In this document: one piece after another, positions 8,606-17,192 of the stretch
How the letters are laid out: each line of letters begins with the position of its first letter
How positions within the stretch are numbered: the stretch's first letter is position 1
Source: Flavicella sediminum
Lineage (GTDB): Bacteria > Bacteroidota > Bacteroidia > Flavobacteriales > Flavobacteriaceae
Direction of reading: 5' to 3'
Assembly: GCF_006381105.1 (NCBI RefSeq)
Contig: NZ_VDET01000001.1
Location: 231,434-295,433, forward strand
DNA length: 64,000 nt
The notes under the pieces: generated by a model
What the model was told of the DNA's origin: nothing
What the model saw: the letters and a program-made list of their open reading frames with translations, nothing else
The model's database searches: none
Translations under genes and position numbers: made by a program

Positions 8606-11089
8606 TTATTTGGTACTGATACTGGTTGATGCAGCCATTAAATTGTTTGAAGTTGCTTTTATTTGAATGTTTCCACTTTTTTCTGTTGACTTGACAATTA
8701 ATAGACACAAACCATTAAAGGCTTTTCTTTGAGGTACTTGAAAAGAGGCCATTGATGTTTGGTCCCCATTACCAACAGCTGCTAACGTTCCTGCTCCATC
8801 TATTTCAAAACTCACTAAATTATCTGCCAATGGACAGATATTTCCATCTTTGTCTTCAATTTTAACGGTGATAAAAGACAAATCATTACCATCTGCTGAT
8901 ATTTCTGTTCTGTCAGCAATTAGTGAGATTTTAGCTGGCGCACCTGCTGTTTTTATTTCTTTTTCAGAAACTACTTTTCCGTTTTTGTAGGCAACAGCTT
9001 TGATGCTTCCTTTTTGATACGGTACATTCCAAGACAAGCGGTACTTTGTTTTGTACATTCCTTTTTTGAATCCGTGGTATTCTGAAGGAATTTCTGTAAA
9101 ATCCTTCCCCTTCACTCGTCGTCCGAAAGATTTTCCATTGACAAATAATTCTACTTCATCACAGTTGGTGTAGGAGTAAACAGGAATAATTTCTCCTTCT
9201 TTTCCTTCCCAATTCCAGTGTGGTAAAATATGCACCATTGGTTCTGTTGTCCACTGACTTTGGTATAAATAATATCGGTCCTTAGGGAAACCACATAAAT
9301 CTACAGGAGCAAAATAAGAAGATCGAGAAGGCCAGTCGTCATTCCAATACCCATTTGTAGAATTGTCTCTTCCTCCATAAGGAGTAGGTTCTCCTAAATA
9401 ATCAAAACCCGTCCAAATAAATTCTCCTAAAGATCTTGGCTCTTTTGCTTGTGCATCAAATTCAATATCTGGAGCATAAGCCCACGGCGGTCCCACAATT
9501 ACATCATAACTAGAAACGTGATTGGTTTCGTGTTTCTCTTTAAATTCTATCGGTAAATGGTACACACCACGGCTACTTGTTTGTGAAGAAGTTTCTGATC
9601 CATAAACAATCATATTTGGATTGTCTTTTAAAATTCCTTGATAGTTTTCTGGCCAATAATTCATACCAACAATGTCTACATAATTGGCTAGTTTGTTTTT
9701 AAAAGGTGCCGGAAAATAATTAAATCCAACAGTTGTAGGACGCGTATTGTCTTCGTCATGACAAATATCGTTTAACATTTTTGTGATTTTCCATCCATCT
9801 TTTCTAGACTGTTCTAAAATTTCATTTCCAATACTCCACATAATAACGGAAGGGTGGTTACGATCTCTTTTGATCATATCACGTAAATCTTTTTCATGCC
9901 ATTGGTCAAAATAAGTGTGGTAACCATTTTCAACTTTTCCTATTTTCCACTCATCAAAAGCTTCAACAATAACCACGATACCCAATTCATCACAGGCTTT
10001 TAAAATTTCTGGTGAAGGTGGGTTATGACTCGTACGAAGTGCATTTACTCCCATGCTTTTCATTATTTGCATTTGACGTTGCTTCGCTCTAAAATTAATG
10101 GCACTCCCTAAAGGACCTTGATCGTGATGCATACAAACACCATTCAATTCTACTTTATTTCCGTTTAATAAAAAGCCGTTTTCTTTACTGAATTCAATAG
10201 AACGAATTCCAAAATTCGTTTTGTATACATCAGAAATATTTCCATTGACAAGAACAGTACTTGTGGCTGTATATTGAACTGGCGTATCTAAATCCCATAA
10301 AGCAGGATTGTTTAAAGTCACATGGATTGCTGCTTTTTCTGTGGAGTTTTTAGAAAGTGTCAGTTTTTTACTGTCGTTTGCAACAGTTTCTCCATTTGGA
10401 TTGGTGATCACGGTTTCTAAAGTTACCGAAGTATTTTTATTCAGTTTATTGCTAATTTTTGTTTCAATACTTACAGAAGCTTTTTCTTTTGTTACTTTGG
10501 GTGTTGTAATAAAAGTTCCCCATTGCGGAATGTGCACTGCTTCATTTATTTTTAAACGAACATTTCTATAAATACCTGCACCTGGATACCATCTTGCTGA
10601 TAAGTCGGTAGGTGACAATTGAACGGCTAGTACGTTGTCGCCATCAAAATTAATGTGTTTTGTTACATCTAATTCAAAACCGATGTAACCATAGGGTCTT
10701 TCGCCTACATAGTTGCCATTTAACCAGACTTTGGCATTGTTCATAGCGCCATCAAATTCAACAGATATGTACTTGTTTTTCTGCTTTTTGTCTAATGAAA
10801 AATGTTTTCGATACCAAGCTTCCCCAGTAACAGGTAATCCACCAGTTCTAGCATTGTGTTTAATGTCAAACGGACCTTCAATAGCCCAATCATGCGGTAA
10901 GTTTAACTTCCTCCATTGCGCATCGTTGTAGTTTGTTTTTTCAGCACCAGGCAATGTGTCTTTTACAAAAAGCCAATCTTTATTGAAATTTTGATCCTCA
11001 AGAGATAAATTTTGAGGAACTTCACAGGAAGTCAAAAAGCAAGATAGGAGCATAGCCGTACTTGCAAATAAAATGTAGAGTTGTTTCAT
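8606..11089 (-). CDS. GH2 glycoside hydrolase, beta-galactosidase-like lipoprotein (827 aa)
   Basis: An exo-acting glycoside hydrolase of family GH2, probably a beta-galactosidase. N-terminal lipoprotein signal (LTSC, cysteine about 22). Then a sugar-binding jelly-roll (about 35-185, including HDWAIEGPF and WYRKHF), an immunoglobulin-like domain (about 190-295), the TIM barrel (about 300-610) and further beta domains with an invasin/Ig-like tail (about 730-820, ISADGNDLSFITVKIEDKDG). The acid/base is E423 (SIGNE) and the likely nucleophile E499 (YGSETSS). The layout matches bacteroidal GH2 proteins with a DUF4982-type domain. It is 18 bases after the Dabb gene, so both share the promoter near 11450-11515. 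Beta-glucuronidase or other GH2 activities cannot be excluded. Confidence 0.9.
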   Translation of the reverse strand: MKQLYILFASTAMLLSCFLTSCEVPQNLSLEDQNFNKDWLFVKDTLPGAEKTNYNDAQWRKLNLPHDWAIEGPFDIKHNARTGGLPVTGEAWYRKHFSLDKKQKNKYISVEFDGAMNNAKVWLNGNYVGERPYGYIGFELDVTKHINFDGDNVLAVQLSPTDLSARWYPGAGIYRNVRLKINEAVHIPQWGTFITTPKVTKEKASVSIETKISNKLNKNTSVTLETVITNPNGETVANDSKKLTLSKNSTEKAAIHVTLNNPALWDLDTPVQYTATSTVLVNGNISDVYKTNFGIRSIEFSKENGFLLNGNKVELNGVCMHHDQGPLGSAINFRAKQRQMQIMKSMGVNALRTSHNPPSPEILKACDELGIVVIVEAFDEWKIGKVENGYHTYFDQWHEKDLRDMIKRDRNHPSVIMWSIGNEILEQSRKDGWKITKMLNDICHDEDNTRPTTVGFNYFPAPFKNKLANYVDIVGMNYWPENYQGILKDNPNMIVYGSETSSQTSSRGVYHLPIEFKEKHETNHVSSYDVIVGPPWAYAPDIEFDAQAKEPRSLGEFIWTGFDYLGEPTPYGGRDNSTNGYWNDDWPSRSSYFAPVDLCGFPKDRYYLYQSQWTTEPMVHILPHWNWEGKEGEIIPVYSYTNCDEVELFVNGKSFGRRVKGKDFTEIPSEYHGFKKGMYKTKYRLSWNVPYQKGSIKAVAYKNGKVVSEKEIKTAGAPAKISLIADRTEISADGNDLSFITVKIEDKDGNICPLADNLVSFEIDGAGTLAAVGNGDQTSMASFQVPQRKAFNGLCLLIVKSTEKSGNIQIKATSNNLMAASTSISTK

Positions 11090-11107
11090 GGACTATTTTT
11101 TTTTAGT

Positions 11108-11422
11108 TTAAGCTTCGGAATCATAAATGAGAACGCGATCCCATAATTGACTAGATTCTTCTATAAAAGTTGTATGTACGTCTTCTATTTGGTATGCGTC
11201 GTGTTGTTTTTTAGATTGAAAACCAACGGATAATGAAAAAGTAAAGGAGTCGTCAATAACAGCACGTTCTTTTTTTGGAGGAGTTCCAATAAAGGAACTT
11301 TCGATAAATTTTGAATTAGAAATGAATTTTTCTAATGAGGATTTGAAAGCGGTTTTGTCTTCAGAAGATTCTGGATTTTTTAACCAGAACAAAACCGTAT
11401 GCATAAATTTTATGGTAGCCAT
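11108..11422 (-). CDS. Dabb (stress-responsive alpha/beta barrel) domain protein
   Basis: A 104-residue cytoplasmic-looking protein with the Dabb pattern: an N-terminal strand with a conserved histidine (MHTVLFWLKNPESSEDKTAF), a central helix, and VGFQSKKQHDAYQIEDVHTTFIEE near the end, where H-x-x-Y and the following histidine are typical. Dabb domains form dimeric ferredoxin-like barrels; some are enzymes, most are unassigned. It is the first gene of the operon with the GH2 enzyme at 8606-11089 and so takes the regulated promoter. A role in handling a monosaccharide or small product is a guess from context only. Confidence 0.85.
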   Translation of the reverse strand: MATIKFMHTVLFWLKNPESSEDKTAFKSSLEKFISNSKFIESSFIGTPPKKERAVIDDSFTFSLSVGFQSKKQHDAYQIEDVHTTFIEESSQLWDRVLIYDSEA

Positions 11423-11482
11423 TTTGTTTAAATTATTGGATTCTTTGTAAATATAGATGTATTAATATTTTCCACAAAAGAA

Positions 11483-11515
11483 AGACCGATACGTATTAAA
11501 GGAAAAGACATTTGT
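11483..11515 (-). promoter_or_regulatory. Candidate HTCS operator before the Dabb-GH2 operon
   Basis: Minus strand ACAAATGT (11508-11515), with CGTATC and GGTCT about 21 bp on. The second element matches that of the site at 24631-24664 at C22, T24, A25 and GTCT (29-32), counting from the C of the first box. A TACATCTA -7-like run (11454-11461) begins 32 bp after position 22. Confidence 0.55.
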
Positions 11516-11583
11516 GGTAGGATTGGCAATTATTCAGAATAAAGAAGTTACTTGATTTTTATTCTCGTCAAAATTTGACATAA

Positions 11584-11615
11584 AGAAGCCCTGAAAATTA
11601 TTTTTCAGGGCTTCT
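11584..11615 (-). terminator. Terminator after the sulfatase gene at 11636
   Basis: A 14-bp perfect stem (AGAAGCCCTGAAAA) with loop TTAT lies 20 bases past the sulfatase stop. T-rich sequence follows on both strands (nine T on the plus side), so it may work in both directions. Confidence 0.8.
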
Positions 11616-11635
11616 TTTTTTTTGCATATAATTCG

Positions 11636-13459
11636 TTATATTTTTTCTATATATACATAGTATGCAACATTTTTATTTCCTTTGGCGTCGTAAAAGTTCG
11701 CATTCATTTTAGTTTTACCCGCTTTTAAATTTATGGTAAAAGTAGCTTCTTTGTCTTTGTTTGTCACGGCGACTTCTTCAAAAATAGTGCTGCCAAGTTT
11801 AATAGAAGCTTTTGTGTACTGCATGTTTTTACCTGCTGGAATTTCTTTTTCTAATCCAGGAAGTTGCTCGGTACTAATGGCAGGAATAGTGGTATTGATC
11901 AATAGGCCAGATTCCAAAGGATATCTGCGTAAAGCAATATTGTAAGTCCCTTGTTTTTTAACATCAATACACCAGTAACCTTTTCCTTTATTTCCATTTC
12001 TAATAGCTATTTGATTCCAGGGTTGGTTTCCGTTATCCGCATGAATATCATGACAGGTTAAAGTAATTGGGTTTTCTTTTTCGGATCCTACTTTGAAATA
12101 AATTTCTTTATCAAAATCTACAGAAACTTCGTTCCACCATTGTTCGTAAAAAGCACGCATTTCTGCAACTTTCTCTGGGTTTTTATCAGCAATATTGTTT
12201 TTTTGACCTTTGTCGTTTGAAATGTTGTACAATTCCTTTCCGTCAATTAACCTCCACTTATTTTGCATTACTGCTGAAGATTTCCATTTTTTTGGACTTT
12301 GAATTCTTTGAGAATCGGTAACCAACATTCTGTTATTTGTTGTTTCAGGATTTTTTAACATTGGCACCAAGCTCTGTCCGGCAATTTTTAAATGCTCCTT
12401 TGGAAGTGAAATACCACAAAGTTCTGCCAAAGTAGGCATAATATCTACAACACTTGTTAGTTCATTAATGTCGGTTGCTGTTGTAATATTTCCGTTTTTC
12501 CAATGAATAAAGAAAGGAACTCTATGTCCACCGTCATACTGGCTACCTTTGTTTCCTCGCATACCAGCATTAAACCCGGTTGAGGTTTTTGTTTTTTTAT
12601 TGTAATAGTTTCCTGCTGCCGTACCATTATCTGTCATAAAAATTAAGATGGTGTTGTCGGCAATTTTTAAAGCTTCTAATTCTTTTCTAAGTTTTCCGAA
12701 ATTGTCATCTATATTCGTAATCATGCCATAAAAACGTTTTTGCTTTTCAGCTAAAACAGTAGCAGGTAAATCTTTGTACATGTTGTAATAAGATACAGGA
12801 ACATTGTATGGTCCGTGTGGCGCATTAGATGCGATGTAGCAAAAGAATGGCTTTTCTTTGTTCTCTTTGATGAAATTAATAGCTTCACCAAAAAAGATAT
12901 CTGTACAATAGCCTTCGTATTTAACAGGTTTTCCATTTTTAAAATAGGTGTCGTTAAAATAGGTATTGTCCCAAAAATCTGGCGTTTGCTGAACACCACC
13001 ACCACCATGCATTACGGTATGTTGAAAACCTCTGTGTTCAGGTCTAAACGGATAATTGTCTCCCATGTGCCATTTTCCAAAGCCACCAGTTGTATAACCA
13101 CCTTCAGCAAACATATTGGCCAAGGTTTTTTCTTTTTCTCTTAATAAAGACCAGCCTCCAATGGTATGCCATACACCTGTGCTGTTAGCATATCTTCCTG
13201 TCATTAAAGCAGAACGCGTAGGTGCACAAGTAGGACCCACATGAAAATCTGTTAAGTGGTAACTTTCTCCATGAAAAGCATCAATATTAGGTGTTTTGAT
13301 GATTTTATTTCCATGCACTCCTAAATCTCCATACCCTTGGTCATCAGTAATTACTAGAATTACATTTGGTTTTGTTTCTGCGTTTTGCTTGTTTATTTTT
13401 TTACTAGTACAACTTGTTACTGCTAGAATAAGTACTAAAAAGTAATTGATTATTTTCAC
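11636..13459 (-). CDS. S1-family sulfatase, formylglycine-dependent (607 aa)
   Basis: Removes sulfate esters from a glycan, probably in the periplasm. Lipoprotein signal (AVTSC, cysteine 17). The metal-binding start ITDDQGYGD puts D39 and D40 in the site. The nucleophile motif is C78-A-P-T-R, where C78 must be converted to formylglycine. Other family marks are GKWHMG and DNG(T). After about residue 440 comes a C-terminal extension (NPITLTCHDIHADNG onward) of about 165 residues, longer than in the other two sulfatases here. It follows the Kelch gene by 15 bases and shares its promoter. Family S1 is clear; the sulfate position is not. Confidence 0.93.
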   Translation of the reverse strand: MKIINYFLVLILAVTSCTSKKINKQNAETKPNVILVITDDQGYGDLGVHGNKIIKTPNIDAFHGESYHLTDFHVGPTCAPTRSALMTGRYANSTGVWHTIGGWSLLREKEKTLANMFAEGGYTTGGFGKWHMGDNYPFRPEHRGFQHTVMHGGGGVQQTPDFWDNTYFNDTYFKNGKPVKYEGYCTDIFFGEAINFIKENKEKPFFCYIASNAPHGPYNVPVSYYNMYKDLPATVLAEKQKRFYGMITNIDDNFGKLRKELEALKIADNTILIFMTDNGTAAGNYYNKKTKTSTGFNAGMRGNKGSQYDGGHRVPFFIHWKNGNITTATDINELTSVVDIMPTLAELCGISLPKEHLKIAGQSLVPMLKNPETTNNRMLVTDSQRIQSPKKWKSSAVMQNKWRLIDGKELYNISNDKGQKNNIADKNPEKVAEMRAFYEQWWNEVSVDFDKEIYFKVGSEKENPITLTCHDIHADNGNQPWNQIAIRNGNKGKGYWCIDVKKQGTYNIALRRYPLESGLLINTTIPAISTEQLPGLEKEIPAGKNMQYTKASIKLGSTIFEEVAVTNKDKEATFTINLKAGKTKMNANFYDAKGNKNVAYYVYIEKI

Positions 13460-13474
13460 GACGTATATATTTAA

Positions 13475-14461
13475 TTAATATTTTTCCATTGTTGTTAATT
13501 CTGGTGATCCACCCCTATGACCACAACCAGAAGCGATGTAAATTTCATCTTTAAAAATTAAAGCACCAGATCCATGTCTTCCTTGGAATAAAGGAGGGAA
13601 AGTTGTCCATGTATGATTTTTAATACTTAAAGCTTCTACTTGGTTATGCGCCTGCTCCTGATGTATCGATTCTCCTCCAAGAACTAAAATAGCATCCTGA
13701 TAGCGAATGGCCATATTTCCGGCTCTTTGCGTTGGGATTTTTTCTTTTAAAGTACTCCATGTATTACTTTGAATATCATAGACATCTACTTCGGCAATAG
13801 TTTCAGAAAATGTAGCTTTTGGAGCTTTCGATAAACGTCCAGCCAAGGTATAAATTTTACCTTCAGCTTCTACGGCTTGAAAATGATCTCTTGCTCTTGG
13901 TGCATCGGGAAGTATTTTCCATTCACCTGTTTCTAAATTATAAGTATCCAACCATTTTTTATGACCACTACGGTGACCGTCTAAAATACCACAGCTCACA
14001 TAAACAAGGCCATTTTTAATAATATTTCCTGTAGATCCTCTTCGTCTGTCTTGAGGTATTTCTGCATCTTTTACCCAAGTGTTTGTATTTGTGTCGTAAT
14101 AATAAATATGTTCAACCGGAGTTTCTCCAGGATATTTTCCGGTCATGGCTCCAATAATATAGACTTTGTTTTGGTATACTACAGGTTGAAAATGATGGAA
14201 CTCAATTGGAGGTTTTTCTCCAGTTGTCCATTGTTGTGTTTTTGTGTCGAAAATACTAACGGGTCTTATTCCACGACCTCCTAATAAATAAAATTTATCG
14301 TCGACTTTTACAAAAGCGGCTTCGTGTCGTTTGATGGGTTTTGAAGCGTCAGAAGCAATAACTTCTTGCCATTTTCGAGTTTTTTTGTTGTTTTGTTTTT
14401 TTTCAGAATTACAAGAACAAAGTAAGATGAGTGCTAGACTGGTAAGTAGTATTTTTTTCAT
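13475..14461 (-). CDS. Kelch-repeat beta-propeller lipoprotein
   Basis: A 328-residue secreted protein with a lipoprotein signal (LLCSC, cysteine 17). Kelch-type repeats recur about every 50 residues: VDDKFYLLGGRG, YQNKVYIIGAMTG, KNGLVYVSCGI, AEGKIYTLAGRL, YQDAILVLGGES and FKDEIYIASGCG, giving a six-bladed propeller. Related propellers include the sialic-acid mutarotase NanM and galactose oxidase, but I see no copper-site evidence. It leads the operon with the downstream sulfatase, so a role in binding or anomerising a released sugar is possible but unproven. Confidence 0.85.
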   Translation of the reverse strand: MKKILLTSLALILLCSCNSEKKQNNKKTRKWQEVIASDASKPIKRHEAAFVKVDDKFYLLGGRGIRPVSIFDTKTQQWTTGEKPPIEFHHFQPVVYQNKVYIIGAMTGKYPGETPVEHIYYYDTNTNTWVKDAEIPQDRRRGSTGNIIKNGLVYVSCGILDGHRSGHKKWLDTYNLETGEWKILPDAPRARDHFQAVEAEGKIYTLAGRLSKAPKATFSETIAEVDVYDIQSNTWSTLKEKIPTQRAGNMAIRYQDAILVLGGESIHQEQAHNQVEALSIKNHTWTTFPPLFQGRHGSGALIFKDEIYIASGCGHRGGSPELTTMEKY

Positions 14462-14523
14462 TGAATAACAATTTTAATCTTGTAAATGTAGCTTTTTGTT
14501 CTGGCTTTAAGAAAAAATAAAAG

Positions 14524-14556
14524 TAGACAATCCTTATCAGGCTGAACGGCATATGT
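14524..14556 (-). promoter_or_regulatory. Candidate HTCS operator before the Kelch-sulfatase operon
   Basis: Minus strand ACATATGC (14549-14556) is preceded by ACC and followed 27 bases on by GTCTA, which also ends the sites at 24631 and 11483. The second half is shifted by one base relative to those. A TACATTTA -7-like run is at 14483-14490 (minus). Confidence 0.45.
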
Positions 14557-14655
14557 GGTTAGAATAAAGGGACAAATGGTTTTTTATAAAGCAGATTTCG
14601 TCTTATTTGAATGAATTTTGTATGCAATAAAGAGTGGAGATATTTTTAAGTAAAA

Positions 14656-14692
14656 CAATAGGTATTGTTTAAAAGGAATACAACACCTATTG
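14656..14692 (-). terminator. Terminator after the GH16 gene
   Basis: A 13-bp stem (CAATAGGTATTGT paired with ACAACACCTATTG, one G.U in the minus-strand RNA) starts about 20 bases past the GH16 stop at 14713. Confidence 0.65.
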
Positions 14693-14712
14693 CGACTATT
14701 TTTTATAGGGGG

Positions 14713-15591
14713 TTATTTTTTCTTTTTTTGCTTCCAAGCTCTGAAATACTTTATATGAAATTCACCATCTAATCGATCATTATCTGGCAGTGCACCAAAC
14801 CATTTATTTGATTCGCAGTTAAAGTTGACTTCCAAAGGTTGATGCCAATGTGTGTTTTCGGCTTCTCTAAATAAAATTCCATCAATATAAAACTTGATAG
14901 ATTCTTTGGTCCATTCTAAGCCCCAAGTATGGTACTCTTTTTGAAGTTCTAAAGGGAAATAATATTTTTTAGTTCGAGAAAAATGTTTTTTAATATCTCC
15001 TTTGTTTTTAGGTGCTCTAAAAACATGAATGTTCGAGTTTAAATCATGACGATTGTACAAAACTCCTGGCGCATTTTCACAAATGTCAATTTCCGTCCAC
15101 CAATCTCTATCCACATTGGTCATCCAAAATCCAGAAACCCAAGGAGCATCCATTAGTTTAATTTCCGCTTCAAAATAACCATAAAGAAATTTTTGTTTAC
15201 TTTTTATAAAACCTGTAGAATGTGTAAAGTCTTTGGGTAGTTTTTCTTGTCCATGTTGATTTACGCGAATAACCACTTCTCCGTTTTCTAATTGTACATT
15301 AGAACCATGAAAATAAGTAGGAGGTCTTCCTTTCCATTTTGGGTTGTTTGGGTACCAACGTGAGGTGTTTAAATTTTTAGTATCAAATTCGTCGGAGTCT
15401 TTTTTTAGTAATTTCCAACGACCTTCGTTTTTTTGATCGGATAGCGGCAAACGATTTGAAATTCGTTTTGGAGCGGTTTCAAGTCGTACACTATCCACAT
15501 ATTTTTTGGGTGGAATCGTTAAGTCTTGAGAAAATAAATTCATGCTAGATAGGAATACAATTCCTGCAAGTAATTTTGTTTGTTGTATCAT
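14713..15591 (-). CDS. GH16 endo-galactanase-like enzyme (agarase/porphyranase type)
   Basis: A 292-residue secreted endo-hydrolase. Signal peptide 1-22 (SMNLFSQ). The jelly-roll fold runs from about 55 to 288. The active site is E167-I-D-I-C-E172 in WWTEIDICE: E167 nucleophile, D169, E172 acid/base. The spaced ExDxxE form is the one found in beta-agarases, porphyranases and kappa-carrageenases, whereas lichenases have ExDxE. Other marks are GYFEAEIK, SGFWMTNV, HTWGLEWT and FNCESNKWFG. It lies 49 bases after the GH43 gene and is read from that promoter. With the L-galactose-type pathway downstream I favour a porphyran- or agar-type substrate; a carrageenan is not excluded. Confidence 0.88.
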   Translation of the reverse strand: MIQQTKLLAGIVFLSSMNLFSQDLTIPPKKYVDSVRLETAPKRISNRLPLSDQKNEGRWKLLKKDSDEFDTKNLNTSRWYPNNPKWKGRPPTYFHGSNVQLENGEVVIRVNQHGQEKLPKDFTHSTGFIKSKQKFLYGYFEAEIKLMDAPWVSGFWMTNVDRDWWTEIDICENAPGVLYNRHDLNSNIHVFRAPKNKGDIKKHFSRTKKYYFPLELQKEYHTWGLEWTKESIKFYIDGILFREAENTHWHQPLEVNFNCESNKWFGALPDNDRLDGEFHIKYFRAWKQKKKK

Positions 15592-15640
15592 GTTCGCTTT
15601 TTTAATTTTTAGAAAGTAGTGCTGTTTGGTGAATTGCTGC

Positions 15641-16966
15641 TTAATTGAATTTGACCCAGTCTATATTTAATAAATAATTAGTTCCTCCTTCAAAAACGAG
15701 TTTGATGTTTTGAACTCCTTTTATTTTTTTTGAAATAGGACTGCTAACCTCTTGCCAATTGTTCCAACCACCTGTATTGTGTACTTGCGTTGTGGTGATA
15801 AGTTGGTTGTTTATGTATAATTTTATTAGTCCTCCTTGTGTTCCTGAAGAGACTTTATAAGTTACATTTTTAACTTTTTTAGAGCTGAAATCTACAGCGT
15901 TATAGCTTACTTCGGAACCTGATTTTATATAGTCTAATTGCCAATTCACTTCGTTCGATTCTTTAATTCTACTAATTTTTAAATTTTTTGAAGTGGTGTA
16001 GCGATCAATTTGTATGGGCTGGTCAATAGGGTGAAGACCTACGCCTCTTAAAGTAGCTGTTTTGTGTTGAATCAGTCCTTTTTTGTTAAAGAACAAACTA
16101 TCTACACGCATAGAACGTAAATGCTGGTCGTTTGAAATATCATGATGATGGTAAAAAATATACCATTGTTTTTTGAATGCAACAATAGAATGGTGGTTGG
16201 TCCAAGCGCCATCTTTCCACCTGTCCAAAATTACACCTTGGTACGTAAAAGGTCCTTTAGGATTGGTACCAGTTGCGTAGGCAATTTCTTCAGATCCTCC
16301 TGGAGCATGTGGAAAAGTGAAATAGTAGGTGCCATCTTTTTTAAAAACAAAAGATCCTTCTTTGTATTTTCCCGGAAGCGTTTCTATTTTTTGTGGTTTT
16401 CCTTTGATGCTTTTCATGTCCTGAGCGAGTTCAACCACAAATAAATTTTCTCCACCTCCATAATACATATAGGCTTTTCCATCATCGTCAACCAATACAT
16501 TAGGGTCAATTCCCTCAATTCCTTTTATATAATTTTTTTCAACAGAAAAAGGACCGGTAGGAGATTTAGAAGTGGCGACACCAATTCTTCTAAAAGAACT
16601 TTTGTCGGCTGGTGGTGCCGGAAAGTAATAATAGTAAGTATCTCCTTTTTTAACACAATCTGGTGCCCACATACCAAAACCTTTCGGATTTCCCCAAGGA
16701 ACATCCGTTTGATCGATAATCAATCCATGGTCTTTCCAAGTGGTCATGTTTTCTGTAGAAAAGACATGGTAATAGGGCATGCAAAAGCCATTGTCAGCAA
16801 AACCTTCTTCGCAGCGAATATCTGTAGAAGGATAAACATATAATTTTCCATCAAATACACGAGCAGTAGGATCTGCGGTATACATATGTGTTACAATTGG
16901 GTTTTGGGCATTCGCTAAACTGCCTGCGAGCAATGCGAATACCAAAAGAGTTTTATAGCGTTTCAT
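15641..16966 (-). CDS. GH43 glycoside hydrolase with C-terminal CBM6-like module
   Basis: A 441-residue secreted exo-enzyme. Signal peptide 1-21 (GSLANAQ). The five-bladed propeller carries the three GH43 acids: D32 (YTADPTARVF), D154 (GIDPNVLVD) and E203 (YKEGSFVF). Residues about 315-441 form a beta-sandwich like CBM6 (NEVNWQLDYI, NNWQEVSSPI, FEGGTNYLLNIDWVKF). GH43 enzymes mostly cleave arabinose, xylose or galactose ends; some bacteroidal subfamilies act on galactans, which fits the rest of the locus. It is the first gene of the GH43-GH16 operon, with a divergent lipoprotein gene upstream. Confidence 0.9.
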   Translation of the reverse strand: MKRYKTLLVFALLAGSLANAQNPIVTHMYTADPTARVFDGKLYVYPSTDIRCEEGFADNGFCMPYYHVFSTENMTTWKDHGLIIDQTDVPWGNPKGFGMWAPDCVKKGDTYYYYFPAPPADKSSFRRIGVATSKSPTGPFSVEKNYIKGIEGIDPNVLVDDDGKAYMYYGGGENLFVVELAQDMKSIKGKPQKIETLPGKYKEGSFVFKKDGTYYFTFPHAPGGSEEIAYATGTNPKGPFTYQGVILDRWKDGAWTNHHSIVAFKKQWYIFYHHHDISNDQHLRSMRVDSLFFNKKGLIQHKTATLRGVGLHPIDQPIQIDRYTTSKNLKISRIKESNEVNWQLDYIKSGSEVSYNAVDFSSKKVKNVTYKVSSGTQGGLIKLYINNQLITTTQVHNTGGWNNWQEVSSPISKKIKGVQNIKLVFEGGTNYLLNIDWVKFN

Positions 16967-17040
16967 AAGAGTTGAATTAATAGTTCATTAAAAAAATGTA
17001 TAAGATGTTGTGAAATTAGAGCATACAAGCGCGATAGTTT

Positions 17041-17072
17041 TCTATATATGTGCGTAAGAGTAAAACGTATGT
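17041..17072 (-). promoter_or_regulatory. Candidate HTCS operator before the GH43-GH16 operon
   Basis: Minus strand ACATACGT (17065-17072) is repeated as ACATATAT exactly 21 bp on (17044-17051). A TAATTTCA -7-like run at 17011-17018 starts 32 bp after the C of the second element, the same spacing as at 24577 and 17193. Confidence 0.6.
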
Positions 17073-17099
17073 ATTCAAAAACTTATAATATGATTAAAT

Positions 17100-17128
17100 A
17101 CATATGTACTACTTATAAAATCATTTAG
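17100..17128 (+). promoter_or_regulatory. Candidate HTCS operator for the divergent lipoprotein gene
   Basis: Plus strand ACATATGT (17100-17107) with TCATTTAG 21 bp on. A TAAGTTTA -7-like run (17154-17161) begins 32 bp after the second C. The site points at the plus-strand gene starting at 17193. Confidence 0.5.
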
Positions 17129-17192
17129 TTAGCGATTAGCTGTTGAAAAGTTTTAAGTTTATTTTCTATTAACTACTTAAACTAAATTACGT

